64,000 nt of DNA from Streptomyces noursei. GTDB lineage: Bacteria > Actinomycetota > Actinomycetes > Streptomycetales > Streptomycetaceae. Both the position numbers and the translations under genes were made by a program. Each line of letters starts with the position of its first letter. Positions within the stretch are counted from its first letter, which is position 1. The notes under the pieces were generated by a model. It was given only the letters and a program-made list of their open reading frames with translations, ran no database searches and was not told where the DNA came from. Of the stretch, positions 34,593 to 43,190 are shown piece after piece. The stretch covers positions 930,001 to 994,000 of the forward strand of contig NZ_CP070326.1 of the NCBI RefSeq assembly GCF_016917755.1. Direction: 5' to 3'.

Positions 34593-34943
34593 TTGCTGGA
34601 TTCACAGGTGTGGCGGCGGTCCCTGACCTCTGAAGACCCTGTCGACGGCCGGGAGACCCGACCACCGCTGACCGCACGCCGCGTCAGCCAGCGGTTTGAG
34701 GCGGCACGGCGCCGCCCTCGGCGGATGGCCCTGGCCGCCCTGGTTGCTGTGGGCATGTGGGTGACTGCCGCGGCGTGGTGGCGGCGGTGGGCGGTGCGCG
34801 AGCTGGCCGACCGTACGCGGGTGGAACTGGTGCCGGCGGCCACGTTCGATCCAGAACTCGGTACCGACGAGTCGAAGCCGTCACCGCTCGCGCCCGTGCT
34901 GAGCGGCAGCAGCGCATCCGGTTCGCTGACGCCACGCCGCTGA
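34593..34943 (+). pseudogene. Fragment of a single-TM conjugation/ICE-type protein
   Basis: About 116 codons: RRRPRRMALAALVAVGMWVT is one membrane helix, then WWRRWAVRELADRTRVELVP and AATFDPEL. This resembles the N-terminus of proteins next to Streptomyces transfer genes. It then loses frame; 34944-35105 shows no further coding pattern. Confidence 0.4.
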
Positions 34944-35105
34944 AGCGAGGTGGTTCGTGGTGAGCACCGTCGATCTGAGCAAGCCTGCCGCCGACGTCTT
35001 GGGCGCTCAGGGCGTTGGACCGAAGCTGGAACGGGCAGCTGGGGGCGGCCGTGTCCAGGACAGGCGGCGCTGTCTGCATGGTGCGGCGCGCCACCCGGCG
35101 CGGCC

Positions 35106-35630
35106 TCAGGCCCTCGTCAGGTTCCGCCGCTTGCTCAGCAGCACCCCTGTACGGGCCAGCACCATCGCCAGCGACATGAAGACGAAGGTGTTGGCGTAGA
35201 CGTCCTGCCCGCTGAGCTCGTAGTCGATGCTGAACGTGATGATCCCCTGGCTGAACCAGTGCTCTGATCCGTACGCGAACAGCACCCGCGAGCTGGAGAT
35301 AACGATCCACAGCGCCGCGTAGCCGATCCCGCCACTGGTGTAAATGCTGCCGTCGGCGGCGCGTTCGGCGGGCAGCAGCGCGCCCGCTATCAGTCCGCAG
35401 ATCACGCCGATGCCGATCCCGGCGAACTGCATCGAGATGTCGTTCCCGGCGGTCGGCAGCGAATGCACGAACAGCGCGATGACAACGGCAACCGCGATCA
35501 GGGACCGCAGCATCCGCATATTGGTGAGCCGCCGGTGACCGAGGTCGGTGGCGAGGATGATGCCGAGAATCGTGACGCTGGCGATCAGCGCGGTCAGGAA
35601 CGGGCTGAACAAAGACGACGTGGTGCTCAT
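35106..35630 (-). CDS. Multi-pass membrane protein, CcdC-like
   Basis: 174 aa from the ATG at 35630. Six hydrophobic helices (LIASVTILGIILATDLGH, SLIAVAVVIALFVHSL, FAGIGIGVICGLIAGALL, YAALWIVISSSRVLFAY, VYANTFVFMSLAMVLA). The order fits DUF1453/CcdC-like proteins; the assignment is tentative. Divergent from the two-component operon, sharing its upstream dyad, so it is the likely regulated gene. Confidence 0.75.
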   Translation of the reverse strand: MSTTSSLFSPFLTALIASVTILGIILATDLGHRRLTNMRMLRSLIAVAVVIALFVHSLPTAGNDISMQFAGIGIGVICGLIAGALLPAERAADGSIYTSGGIGYAALWIVISSSRVLFAYGSEHWFSQGIITFSIDYELSGQDVYANTFVFMSLAMVLARTGVLLSKRRNLTRA

Positions 35631-35736
35631 GAAAGGCGAGGTCTCCCTTGGCATTTGGCGCGTGTTTCCGCTGCGCCGATGCCCTCGACGCTATGGCCGG
35701 GCGGGGGCACCCGACGTCCACCGACCGTGGGGAGAG

Positions 35737-35760
35737 GCTGTCCACCGACCAGTGGACAGC
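35737..35760. promoter_or_regulatory. Perfect 9-bp dyad, probable response-regulator site
   Basis: GCTGTCCAC-CGACCA-GTGGACAGC, in the 161-bp gap between the membrane gene (35630) and the sensor kinase (35792). Confidence 0.65.
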
Positions 35761-35791
35761 CGGTCATGGCAGGGGTGGTAGGACTGGGCAG

Positions 35792-37030
35792 GTGCGCACT
35801 GACACCCAGGGGAACGGCGAGGGCCACGCCCCCGAAGCACGGAGCCGGTGGTTCGGCCTGTGGGACGGATACTTCGCCGTCAGCTACACGGTCACCACCG
35901 TCCTGCTCTTCAACACCGCCGGCGACCCGCTTCGGCGCGCCCTCGCCATCGCCGCACTGACCCTGCTCATCCCGTGGTACGCGGCGCTCGGCCGCGGCCT
36001 CATGCTGCACAGCGGTGCCGACCGCACCGCCGGCACACGGCACATCACCTTCGTGGCAGGGCTCTTCCTTCTCTTCGCCACCGCCACGGCCTGCGCCATC
36101 GCCGGCTCCTTCGCTCTGTTCACCGTCGTCCCGATGCTGATGATGGCGTTGCCCAGTGCGCCCGCGGTCGCAACGGCCTCACTGGCCAACCTCACGCCAC
36201 CGGCCGTCGTCCTGCTGACCGGCGGAGACTGGCGCGCGGCACTGCCGCTCTCCCTCCTCGGCATCGCGCTGTCCGTACTGCTGGGCCTGTGGATCAGCAA
36301 AGTGGTCCGGCAGAGCCGGGAACGCGGCGAGCTGATCGCCGAGTTGCACCGCAGCCGCGAGCAGCTCGCCACGATGTCCCGCCAGGCCGGCATCGCCGCC
36401 GAGCGCGAGCGGCTGGCCCGAGAGATCCACGACACCATCGCACAGGGCCTGACCAGCATCATCACCCTCGTGCAGGCCGCCGAATCGGAACTGGCGCACC
36501 AACCGGACCTGGCGGCCCGGCACCTGGCGCTGACCGGGCGGGTGGCCAGGGAGAGCCTGGCCGAGGCACGCGACTTCGTCGCCGACCGCACCCCTCCCCC
36601 ACTCCGCGACAGCTCCCTGGCGCGTGCGGTCCGCCGACAGGCCGACGCGCTGTCCGAGCAAACCGGGATGACCGTACGCTGCACCGTCCACGGCGCCGAG
36701 CGCCCGGTGCCGATGCCCGCCGCCGTGGTACTGCTGCGGTCCGCCCAGGAGTCCCTGGCGAACGTCCGCAAGCACGCCGCAGGGGCCCGCACCGTGACCG
36801 TCACCCTGGCCTACGAACCGCACACGGTCCGCCTCACCGTCGCGGACGACGGCGCCGGTTTCGCTGCGGACCGTGACCATGCGGGATACGGGCTGCGCGG
36901 CATGCGGACCCGTGCCGAGGAGATCGGCGGCCACGCCACCGCCGACGGCCGACCGGGTCAGGGCACCACGATCACGATCACCGTGCCCGCGGACCCGGGA
37001 GACGAGGACGAGCCCGCAGTCGAGCTGTGA
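35792..37030 (+). CDS. NarL-type sensor histidine kinase
   Basis: 412 aa from a GTG. Four to six N-terminal membrane helices (to about residue 170), then HisKA_3: ERERLAREIHDTIAQGLTSI with His about 213, and HATPase with RSAQESLANVRKHA, VADDGAGF and GYGLRGMRTRAEEIGG. No sensor domain outside the membrane. Cognate regulator follows at 37148. Confidence 0.93.
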   Translation: MRTDTQGNGEGHAPEARSRWFGLWDGYFAVSYTVTTVLLFNTAGDPLRRALAIAALTLLIPWYAALGRGLMLHSGADRTAGTRHITFVAGLFLLFATATACAIAGSFALFTVVPMLMMALPSAPAVATASLANLTPPAVVLLTGGDWRAALPLSLLGIALSVLLGLWISKVVRQSRERGELIAELHRSREQLATMSRQAGIAAERERLAREIHDTIAQGLTSIITLVQAAESELAHQPDLAARHLALTGRVARESLAEARDFVADRTPPPLRDSSLARAVRRQADALSEQTGMTVRCTVHGAERPVPMPAAVVLLRSAQESLANVRKHAAGARTVTVTLAYEPHTVRLTVADDGAGFAADRDHAGYGLRGMRTRAEEIGGHATADGRPGQGTTITITVPADPGDEDEPAVEL

Positions 37031-37147
37031 CCCGGCAGACCGGCAGAGCAACCGACCGGCGGAAACAGCCGCCCGACAGCAGCAGTTGCCCGACAGAGCA
37101 ACTGTCCAACGAGGCAACAGATGAAGCAAGGGATGGCACGGGGAGCA

Positions 37148-37804
37148 ATGAACCACCACACAGTGCCCGATGACGCGGCCGCGGCCCACCCGATCCGGGT
37201 CCTCCTCGCGGACGACCACCCGGTCGTCCGCGAGGGCCTGTCCGCCATGCTGGAATCCGCCCCGGACATCACCGTCGCCGGACAGGCCGCATCCGGCGAG
37301 GAAGCGGTGACCCTGGCGGGGCGGTTGCGGCCCGACATCGTGCTGCTCGACCTGCGGATGGGCGGGATGGACGGCGTAGCGGCCACCGGGCACATCCTGC
37401 GCCAGGCGCCCGGCAGCAAGGTCGTCATCGTCACCACCTACGAAAGCGACACGGACATCCTGCGCGCCGTGGAGGAGGGCGCGGCCGGCTATCTCCTCAA
37501 GGGGAGTACCCGGGCAGAACTCATCGACGCCGTACGGGCGGCAGCCCGCGGCGAGACCGTGCTGACCCCGTCGCTCGCTCCCAAGCTGTTCCGGTCGCGG
37601 ACGGTGGACACCCCACCGCTCTCCGACCGGGAAACCGAAGTGCTGCGACTGGTCGGCCAGGGCCTCACCAACGCGGCGATCGGCACCAAGCTGTTCATCG
37701 GCGAGGCCACCGTGAAGACGCACCTGCTGCGCGCCTATCGGAAACTGGACGTGACGGACCGGACCGCGGCCGTCGTGACGGCCCTGGAACGCGGCCTGAT
37801 CTGA
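37148..37804 (+). CDS. NarL/LuxR-type response regulator
   Basis: 218 aa from the ATG at 37148 (GGGGAG upstream). Receiver: LLADDHPVVREGLSAMLE, phosphorylated Asp in DIVLLDLRMGGMDG, then TTYE and K in GYLLKGS. HTH_LuxR: LSDRETEVLRLVGQGLTNAA, GEATVKTHLLRAYRKLDV. Forms a pair with the upstream kinase. Confidence 0.95.
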   Translation: MNHHTVPDDAAAAHPIRVLLADDHPVVREGLSAMLESAPDITVAGQAASGEEAVTLAGRLRPDIVLLDLRMGGMDGVAATGHILRQAPGSKVVIVTTYESDTDILRAVEEGAAGYLLKGSTRAELIDAVRAAARGETVLTPSLAPKLFRSRTVDTPPLSDRETEVLRLVGQGLTNAAIGTKLFIGEATVKTHLLRAYRKLDVTDRTAAVVTALERGLI

Positions 37805-38178
37805 TCAGTCCCCCTGGATGCTGTTGGTGATCTTCACTGGGGGGTGACGGCAGTGGCCTTCCGAGCACGTGGGGCGGCGGCGTCTGCCGTGCTGATCTGG
37901 AGGTTCGGCTCGTGGGAGGGGTGATTCGATGTCTATGGGCTCGGGGGCGGGACGGGTGATCCCGTCGCTGACAGCGCCGGCCCCGGGCGTGAGGCGGCTC
38001 CCGTTCCGTGCGGAACGGAAGCCGGGCCGTACACACTTGCTCCTGCTCGCGCCTCTCGACGGGGCGCTACGCGGTTGGCCGAGCTTCCTGATGCCTACGC
38101 ACATCAGGCCGTCTGACGTGCGGATTCCATGACGCACGGGTCTCCGCGGGGCGTGCTCACGCGAGGCCCACGACGGGA
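37805..38178. other. Intergenic region
   Basis: About 370 bp. No gene is supported; short frames on both strands lack ribosome sites. Confidence 0.45.
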
Positions 38179-39108
38179 TCAGACGGTGAGGGCGAGCTTG
38201 CCCTGGAGGTGACCGCCGTCGAGCAGCCGGTGTGCGTCGGCGACTCGCTCGAACGGGAACGTCTCCTGCACGTGGACCCGGAGCCTGCCCTGTTCGACGA
38301 GTTCGACGAGACCTCGCAGGGCGACCGGATCGGGGTCGACCGCGATGCCGCTGAAACGCATGCCGGCCGCCTCGTACTTGGCGGCGAGTTCCGCATCGTC
38401 CTCGGCGACCGCCGTCACCAGGTGACCACCCGGGCGGAGCACTTCGAGGGAGCGCTCGACGGTATCGCCGCCGATCGTGTCGAGCACGACGTCGATGTCG
38501 CGGACCGCCTCGGTGAAGTCGACCGCCGTGTAGTCGATCACCTCGTCGGCGCCGAACCCCTCGACGAACTTCCGCTTGCTCCCGCTGGCGGTCGCGATGA
38601 CGTACGCGCCAAGTGCTTTCGCGATCTGGATCGCGACGTGGCCGACCCCGCCACCACCGCCGTGGACCAGGACGCGGTCGCCCTCGGTCACGCCGCCGAG
38701 GTCGACGAGGCCCTGCCACGCCGTCAACCCCACGACCGGCAGCACCGACGCCTCGACGTGCGAGAGCGACGCCGGCTTGCGTGCCAGGTGCAACGCCGGC
38801 GCCGACACGACCTCGGCGTACGCACTCGCCGCCCGCGGGAACAGCGGCATCCCGAACACCTCGTCGCCGGGCCTGAACCGCCACGTCCCCGGCGCCTCCT
38901 CGACCACCCCGCTGATGTCCCAGCCGAGGATGAACGGCGGCCGGCCGATCAGCGGGAACTCACCGGCGCGCAGGCGCGCCTCCAGCGGGTTCAGCCCGAT
39001 CGCCTTGACGCGGACCAGAACCTCGGTCGGGAGGGGCTGAGGCTCGGGCGCGTTCACGATGGTGAGCACCTCGGGACCGCCGAGCGTCTGCTGGGTGATG
39101 ACTCGCAT
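38179..39108 (-). CDS. NADPH:quinone oxidoreductase-like MDR enzyme
   Basis: 309 aa. GroES-like N-terminus (VKAIGLNPLEARLRAGEFP), cofactor loop VLVHGGGGGVGHVAIQIA (about 148) and a non-zinc quinone reductase end (RVADAHRLLDGGHLQGKLAL). The relic HxlR regulator fragment in front (39183-39341) suggests that it was once regulated by that protein. Confidence 0.93.
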   Translation of the reverse strand: MRVITQQTLGGPEVLTIVNAPEPQPLPTEVLVRVKAIGLNPLEARLRAGEFPLIGRPPFILGWDISGVVEEAPGTWRFRPGDEVFGMPLFPRAASAYAEVVSAPALHLARKPASLSHVEASVLPVVGLTAWQGLVDLGGVTEGDRVLVHGGGGGVGHVAIQIAKALGAYVIATASGSKRKFVEGFGADEVIDYTAVDFTEAVRDIDVVLDTIGGDTVERSLEVLRPGGHLVTAVAEDDAELAAKYEAAGMRFSGIAVDPDPVALRGLVELVEQGRLRVHVQETFPFERVADAHRLLDGGHLQGKLALTV

Positions 39109-39182
39109 GACTCTCCTGGCTGGGAAGGGGGAGAGAACCCAGACTAGGTTTCCGACAGGAACCAGCAGGTGCCTTTGGCTCC

Positions 39183-39341
39183 ATGAGCGGTTTCGGTCCC
39201 GGCGATCCCTTTCTCGCCGGCTGTCCGGCGCGTCTGGCGGTCGAGCTCACCCCGCTCGGAGCGACGCTGATCGATCCGATCCACACGTTGACCGAGTGGG
39301 CGAGGGCGAACGGCAGCCCCGGCGTCGGTCCGCGCTGCTGA
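39183..39341 (+). pseudogene. HxlR-family regulator, C-terminal relic
   Basis: 52 codons from an ATG. LAVELTPLGATLIDPIHTLT then EWARANG matches the winged-helix end of HxlR regulators (VEYELTPLG-TL-PI--L--WA). The recognition helix is missing. It is divergent from the quinone oxidoreductase, the usual HxlR target arrangement. Confidence 0.8.
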
Positions 39342-39408
39342 ACGCCACCTCGGCGATCTTCGCCACGCCTCTGCCCTGTGCGGACAGCAGCACCATCTGA
39401 GCCCTTCG

Positions 39409-39504
39409 CTAGATCATCACCGACGCGGTGGCTCTCCGAATGATCCGTAACAGGCGTCCCCCTTCGTCATCATCGATCTCGCGCACCCACGCCCGTTCGG
39501 CCAT
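39409..39504 (-). pseudogene. IS630-type transposase, N-terminal relic
   Basis: 31 codons: RAWVREIDDDEGGRLLRIIR then RATASVMI and a TAG. This is the start of a widespread Streptomyces IS630 transposase (REIDDDEG-RLLRIIRRG). It is cut after about 30 residues. The family differs from the intact IS630 element at 33381. Confidence 0.7.
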
Positions 39505-39510
39505 CCCGGT

Positions 39511-39948
39511 CAGTGTCCGCCGCCGGGGCCTGAGCAGGTCGACGCCCAGCCGAATACCCACAGTCGGCCAAGAAGGCAGAGCCCACCGGGGGAGGCTGCT
39601 GAAGAAGGCCAAACCGGGAGCCAAGGGCCTGCTGCCCGTGAGGGACCGGAACAAGACGAGCAGCATCCGGGCCCGCTGACCGGCCGTCCTGTACCCGGTC
39701 AGCCGCAGCAGTGTCTCGCCCGGTACCAACGGGCGGCCCGTCCGCTCGACGAACACCGCTCGCCCGGGAGCGACGAATCACTCGTCTTCCAGGAAGGTAT
39801 TGATCCTGGCCAGTTCAGCGGGCAGCTGCCGCGCTTGCTCCGGCAGTACCTCCCCAGATGCCCTGCACTGCCGCGACACGCCACATCGCAAGGCCGCGGA
39901 GGCGACGCGGGCGCCCACTCCGCCGCAGGGAGAAGCCGACCGGGGCCG
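39511..39948. other. IS debris and non-coding DNA
   Basis: No intact gene. On the minus strand, LPEQARQLPAELARINTFLE at 39778-39842 resembles the start of a transposase of the IS1182/ISNCY type. Nothing else is recognised. Confidence 0.35.
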
Positions 39949-39960
39949 GGAACATGTTCC
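39949..39960. promoter_or_regulatory. 12-bp palindrome GGAACATGTTCC
   Basis: Perfect palindrome about 70 bp before the start of the riboswitch leader. Could bind a regulator of the promoter at 39993-40023; not tested. Confidence 0.4.
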
Positions 39961-39992
39961 GTCACGAGGTGTGTCAAGACTTCGCCAAGCAG

Positions 39993-40023
39993 TTGCGTGA
40001 TCTCGCAACTATGCCGCTATGCT
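39993..40023 (+). promoter_or_regulatory. Possible promoter of the riboswitch leader
   Basis: TTGCGT (39993-39998) and TATGCT (40018-40023), spacing 19. A start near 40030 would put the M-box at the very 5' end of the mRNA. Confidence 0.4.
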
Positions 40024-40044
40024 TCTGGAGGTTTGAAGAAGGCA

Positions 40045-40201
40045 CCTCGTTCGGTGAGGCGTCTGTACGGACACAGGCCACTGACCCCACGACGTCGAGA
40101 GACGCCCAGGTTCAGGACAGGTCTCCCCGGCCTAAGGGGTGACCCCAAGTGGCTTCCCCCACAGGTGGAATACGCCGTGCAGTGCCAAAGCTCTGACGAG
40201 T
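40045..40201 (+). promoter_or_regulatory. M-box (ykoK) magnesium riboswitch
   Basis: The conserved M-box core is readable in order: CGTTCGGTGAGGC (40048-40060), then ACGTCGAGAGACGCC (40099-40113), TGGAATACGCC and CAGTGCCAAAGCTCTGACGA (40180-40199). These match the family consensus GUUAGGUGAGGC, GUCgAaAGAcGCC, GUCCUAuGCC, CAGUGCUAAAGCUCUACG. CTCGT at 40046 and ACGAG at 40196 close helix P1. M-box RNAs (Rfam RF00380) fold on Mg2+ and shut off Mg2+ transporter genes. It controls the transporter at 40519. Confidence 0.9.
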
Positions 40202-40288
40202 TGGGGTGAACCAGTCATCGGGGCTGGTCCGCTCCTTGCCGCGTCGTCCAGCGCCCACGTGCGCTCCGGCCGGGAGGAGGCGAGAGAC

Positions 40289-40372
40289 ATGGACTGCAGC
40301 TGCAGTAGTCCGGGCCACAGTAGGCCCGTCATCCGGATTCGTATGTCTTTCTCGACCTCCGGTACGCGGTAA
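40289..40372 (+). CDS. 27-aa upstream ORF between riboswitch and transporter
   Basis: ATG at 40289 with GGGAGGAGG (40272-40280) eight bases upstream, the best ribosome site in the leader. Encodes MDCSCSSPGHSRPVIRIRMS followed by FSTSGTR and TAA at 40370. Contains CSCSS and Pro/Arg codons. It lies 88 nt after the riboswitch and ends 146 nt before the transporter start. It could be a regulatory leader peptide; the hairpin GGACT-GCAGCTGC-AGTAGTCC lies over its start. Confidence 0.5.
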   Translation: MDCSCSSPGHSRPVIRIRMSFSTSGTR

Positions 40373-40518
40373 CCACCTCTCCCGCGCGCACTCGCATCCT
40401 CGCCCCAGGCACCCGTACGGCCTTCGCCGTCCCGGGCCTCCGGGCTGCGCGCTCGCAGGGGGATGGCTGCCGCGCGCCCTCAACACCGCTCCCCAACGGG
40501 GGAATTGGGAGGCCCGCC

Positions 40519-42162
40519 ATGACCAGCGTGATCAACGACAAGACCATTCCCGCACCGCGCAGCGCAGTCCTCGACGACGCGCACGTGGGCGACATCCGCG
40601 GTGCGCTCGGCACCATCAAGCACGACGACACCGGCGAGCGCCGGGGCCTGTCCGCCAAGCTCAAGACCCTGCTGGCGATCGTCGGCCCTGGCCTCATCGT
40701 GATGGTCGGCGACAACGACGCCGGCGCCTTCGCCACCTACGGCCAGGCCGGTCAGAACTACGGCACCCAGCTGCTGTGGACCCTGCTCCTGCTGATCCCC
40801 GTCCTGTACGTCAACCAGGAGATGGTGCTGCGCCTCGGCGCCGTCACCGGGGTCGGGCACGCGCGCCTGATCCTGGAGCGGTTCGGGAAGTTCTGGGGCG
40901 CGTTCTCCGTCATCGACCTGTTCCTGCTCAACGCGCTGACGCTGGTCACGGAGTTCATCGGCATCACCATGGCCGCGGACTATCTGGGGCTGCCGAAGAC
41001 GGCTTCGGTGATCCTGGCCGCCGCCATCATCATCGCCTCCGCCTTCACCGGCTCCTTCCGCCGCTTCGAGCGGATCGCCGTCGCCCTGTGCGCCGCCTCG
41101 CTGCTCCTGGTCCCCCTCTACTTCATGCTCCACCCCAAGACGTCGCAGATGGCGCACGACTTCGTGACCCCGGTCATCCCCGGCGGCAGCGGCGAGCTGG
41201 CGACCGTGATGCTGCTGATCATCGGGATCGTGGGCACCACGGTGGCGCCCTGGCAGCTGTTCTTCCAGCAGTCGTACGTGATCGACAAGCGCATCACCCC
41301 GCGCTTCATGAAGTACGAGAAGGCCGACCTGTGGATCGGTATCGCGGTCGTGATCGTCGGCGCGGCCGCCCTGATGGGCCTGGTGGCGGCAGCGTTCGCC
41401 GGGACGAAGGGCTTCGGGAACTTCGACGACACGGCGGGCCTGATCACCGGCATCTCGGCCAAGGCCGGCAAGGTCGCCGGTGTCCTGTTCGCGATCGCCC
41501 TGCTGGATGCCTCGATCATCGGCGCGTTCGCGGTGTCGCTGTCCACCGCGTACGCGATCGGTGACGTGTTCGGGATGAAGCACTCCCTGCACCGAGGGGT
41601 CAAGGGCGCCAAGGGCTTCTACGCCGTCTACGCCGGCCTGGTCGCCGCGGCGGCCACGATCGTGCTGATCCCCGGCTCCCCGCTGGGCCTGCTCACCCAG
41701 GGCGTGCAGACCCTCGCCGGTGTCCTGCTGCCCTCCGCCTCCGTCTTCCTGCTGCTGCTCTGCAACGACAAGCAGGTCCTCGGACCGTGGGTGAACGGGC
41801 CCAAGACCAACGCCTTCACCGCGGCGGTCGTCGGTGTCCTGGTGTCGCTGTCGACCATCCTGACCGCCTCGGTGCTCTTCCCCGACATCAGCGCGGGCGC
41901 CATCCTCGACATCATGGCCGGCTGCGGCGTCGCCGGCGTACTGGCCGCCGGCTACGCCTTCACCCGCCAGCGCACCGCCACCAAGGAAGATCCCATCGAC
42001 CGCACCGGCCGCGACAACTGGCGGATGCCGCCGCTGGAGACGCTGACCCGGCCGATCATGTCCACCGGCCGCAAGATCGGCATGGGCGCTCTGCGCACCT
42101 ACCTGCTGATCGCGATGGTCCTGGTCGTCATCAAGATCGTCCAGGTCGCCCTGGGCAACTGA
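40519..42162 (+). CDS. NRAMP-related (probable Mg2+) transporter
   Basis: 547 aa, about 11 membrane helices. TM1 reads GPGLIVMVGDNDAGAFATYG, so the canonical metal motif DPGN is DNDAG here (residues 65-69). TM6 reads GTTVAPWQLFFQQS where normal NRAMPs have MPHN-H; the metal-binding Met is Ala 243. These replacements, and the M-box upstream, fit an NRAMP-related Mg2+ transporter rather than a Mn2+/Fe2+ importer. The N-terminal 40 residues are soluble. GGGAGG precedes the ATG. Annotation pipelines would call it a divalent metal or manganese transporter. Confidence 0.9.
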   Translation: MTSVINDKTIPAPRSAVLDDAHVGDIRGALGTIKHDDTGERRGLSAKLKTLLAIVGPGLIVMVGDNDAGAFATYGQAGQNYGTQLLWTLLLLIPVLYVNQEMVLRLGAVTGVGHARLILERFGKFWGAFSVIDLFLLNALTLVTEFIGITMAADYLGLPKTASVILAAAIIIASAFTGSFRRFERIAVALCAASLLLVPLYFMLHPKTSQMAHDFVTPVIPGGSGELATVMLLIIGIVGTTVAPWQLFFQQSYVIDKRITPRFMKYEKADLWIGIAVVIVGAAALMGLVAAAFAGTKGFGNFDDTAGLITGISAKAGKVAGVLFAIALLDASIIGAFAVSLSTAYAIGDVFGMKHSLHRGVKGAKGFYAVYAGLVAAAATIVLIPGSPLGLLTQGVQTLAGVLLPSASVFLLLLCNDKQVLGPWVNGPKTNAFTAAVVGVLVSLSTILTASVLFPDISAGAILDIMAGCGVAGVLAAGYAFTRQRTATKEDPIDRTGRDNWRMPPLETLTRPIMSTGRKIGMGALRTYLLIAMVLVVIKIVQVALGN

Positions 42163-42264
42163 CCCACGCACGTCGGCAGCTGACCACTCCCGTGCCGGGG
42201 TGGCGGCGGGACCTCCCCGCCCGCCGTCACCCCACCAACCCCTCACAGAGAAGGGAGGGCACCC

Positions 42265-42606
42265 ATGCGCCTGCTCCCGCACCTCACCAAGCTCACCGCA
42301 CCGGCCCGCCGACACCACCACACCACCGACCAACGTCCCAGCCCCAGCCCTAGCCCCACTGGTCACATCTGTCCACGTGTGCAGCTGGCCCTGCAGGACG
42401 GCACCGAGCGGGAGTACCTGCTCGACGGCCCCAGTACCTGCCCCCGCCCCCGCGGCCCGCGCGCCAGGTACGAACCGCGCGTGCACCTGGCCTACCTCCT
42501 CGCCCAGCAGGGCCACGACGCCCACTGGCTCGCCCGCTTCGCCGACCTGCCACTGCCCGCGGCCGAGCGCATCACCGAAGCCGCCGCCTCGGCCACCCGA
42601 GGCTGA
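42265..42606 (+). CDS. Small hypothetical protein downstream of the Mg2+ transporter
   Basis: 113 aa; GAAGGGAGGGCACCC before the ATG. Basic, proline-rich first 35 residues (HHHTTDQRPSPSPSPTG), then GTEREYLLDGPSTCPR and HLAYLLAQQGHDAHWLARFA. No family recognised. 102 bp after the transporter, same strand: possibly co-transcribed. Confidence 0.65.
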   Translation: MRLLPHLTKLTAPARRHHHTTDQRPSPSPSPTGHICPRVQLALQDGTEREYLLDGPSTCPRPRGPRARYEPRVHLAYLLAQQGHDAHWLARFADLPLPAAERITEAAASATRG

Positions 42607-42721
42607 CACGGCCCGTAGCGCCACGCGGGTGCCGAAGCCCGCACACCACTGAATCGTTCACCCGCCCCGGCCACGCCTGTCCTACGCCGACAGCGCGCCG
42701 CCTTACGGAGGTGACTCCCGC

Positions 42722-42982
42722 ATGTCCGTCTTCACCGCTGTCCACATCCGCCGCCCCTCCACCCACCGTTGGCACACCGGCCGCGCCGTACTCGGCTTTC
42801 TCTCCGCAGTGGTACGGCGCATCGCCGACAGCCCTCTCGACAGCACCGTTCTCCGCACACTCCCCGGCCAGGCATCCGCAGCCGGGGCCACCGGCCGGGA
42901 GCGGCCCACTCGACCGCACGCTCACTGGCGCACCGTCACCGGCCCCGATGGCCGACCCCACCTCGAAGCCACGTGGCACTAG
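42722..42982 (+). CDS. Small hypothetical protein
   Basis: 86 aa; excellent ribosome site GGAGGTGACTCCCGC. Begins MSVFTAVHIRRPSTHRWHTG, then AVLGFLSAVVRRIADSPLDS, a single hydrophobic amphipathic helix, and a polar C-terminus. Function unknown. Confidence 0.6.
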   Translation: MSVFTAVHIRRPSTHRWHTGRAVLGFLSAVVRRIADSPLDSTVLRTLPGQASAAGATGRERPTRPHAHWRTVTGPDGRPHLEATWH

Positions 42983-43190
42983 CGGCTCCGCGAACGCCAC
43001 ATCCGTAGGAAACCGCGCAACTCTTCTCTGCCCCGGAGACGTCATGGCGCCCCTCCCCCCATCCAGCCCGCTCCTGTGGCAGGTGACCGCTTTCCGCCAT
43101 GCCGCACCAGCACCGCACGTCGGCGCCGCCGCCGGAGCCCGACGCCCCCACCACGACTGTCGTCAACACACCGATCCGACAGGAGACGAC

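Noticed and set aside
36179..37723. Minus-strand frame over the two-component operon
   Set aside because: Shadow: both plus-strand genes have complete catalytic motifs.
39949..39960. LexA/SOS-type box (GGAACATGTTCC)
   Set aside because: Actinobacterial SOS boxes read GAACnnnnGTTC or similar with different context; no SOS gene follows. Kept only as a palindrome.
40480..42624. 714-codon minus-strand frame over the Mg2+ transporter
   Set aside because: Composition of Gly/Asp/His/Gln typical of the antisense of a membrane protein gene; the plus strand has clear motifs and a riboswitch.
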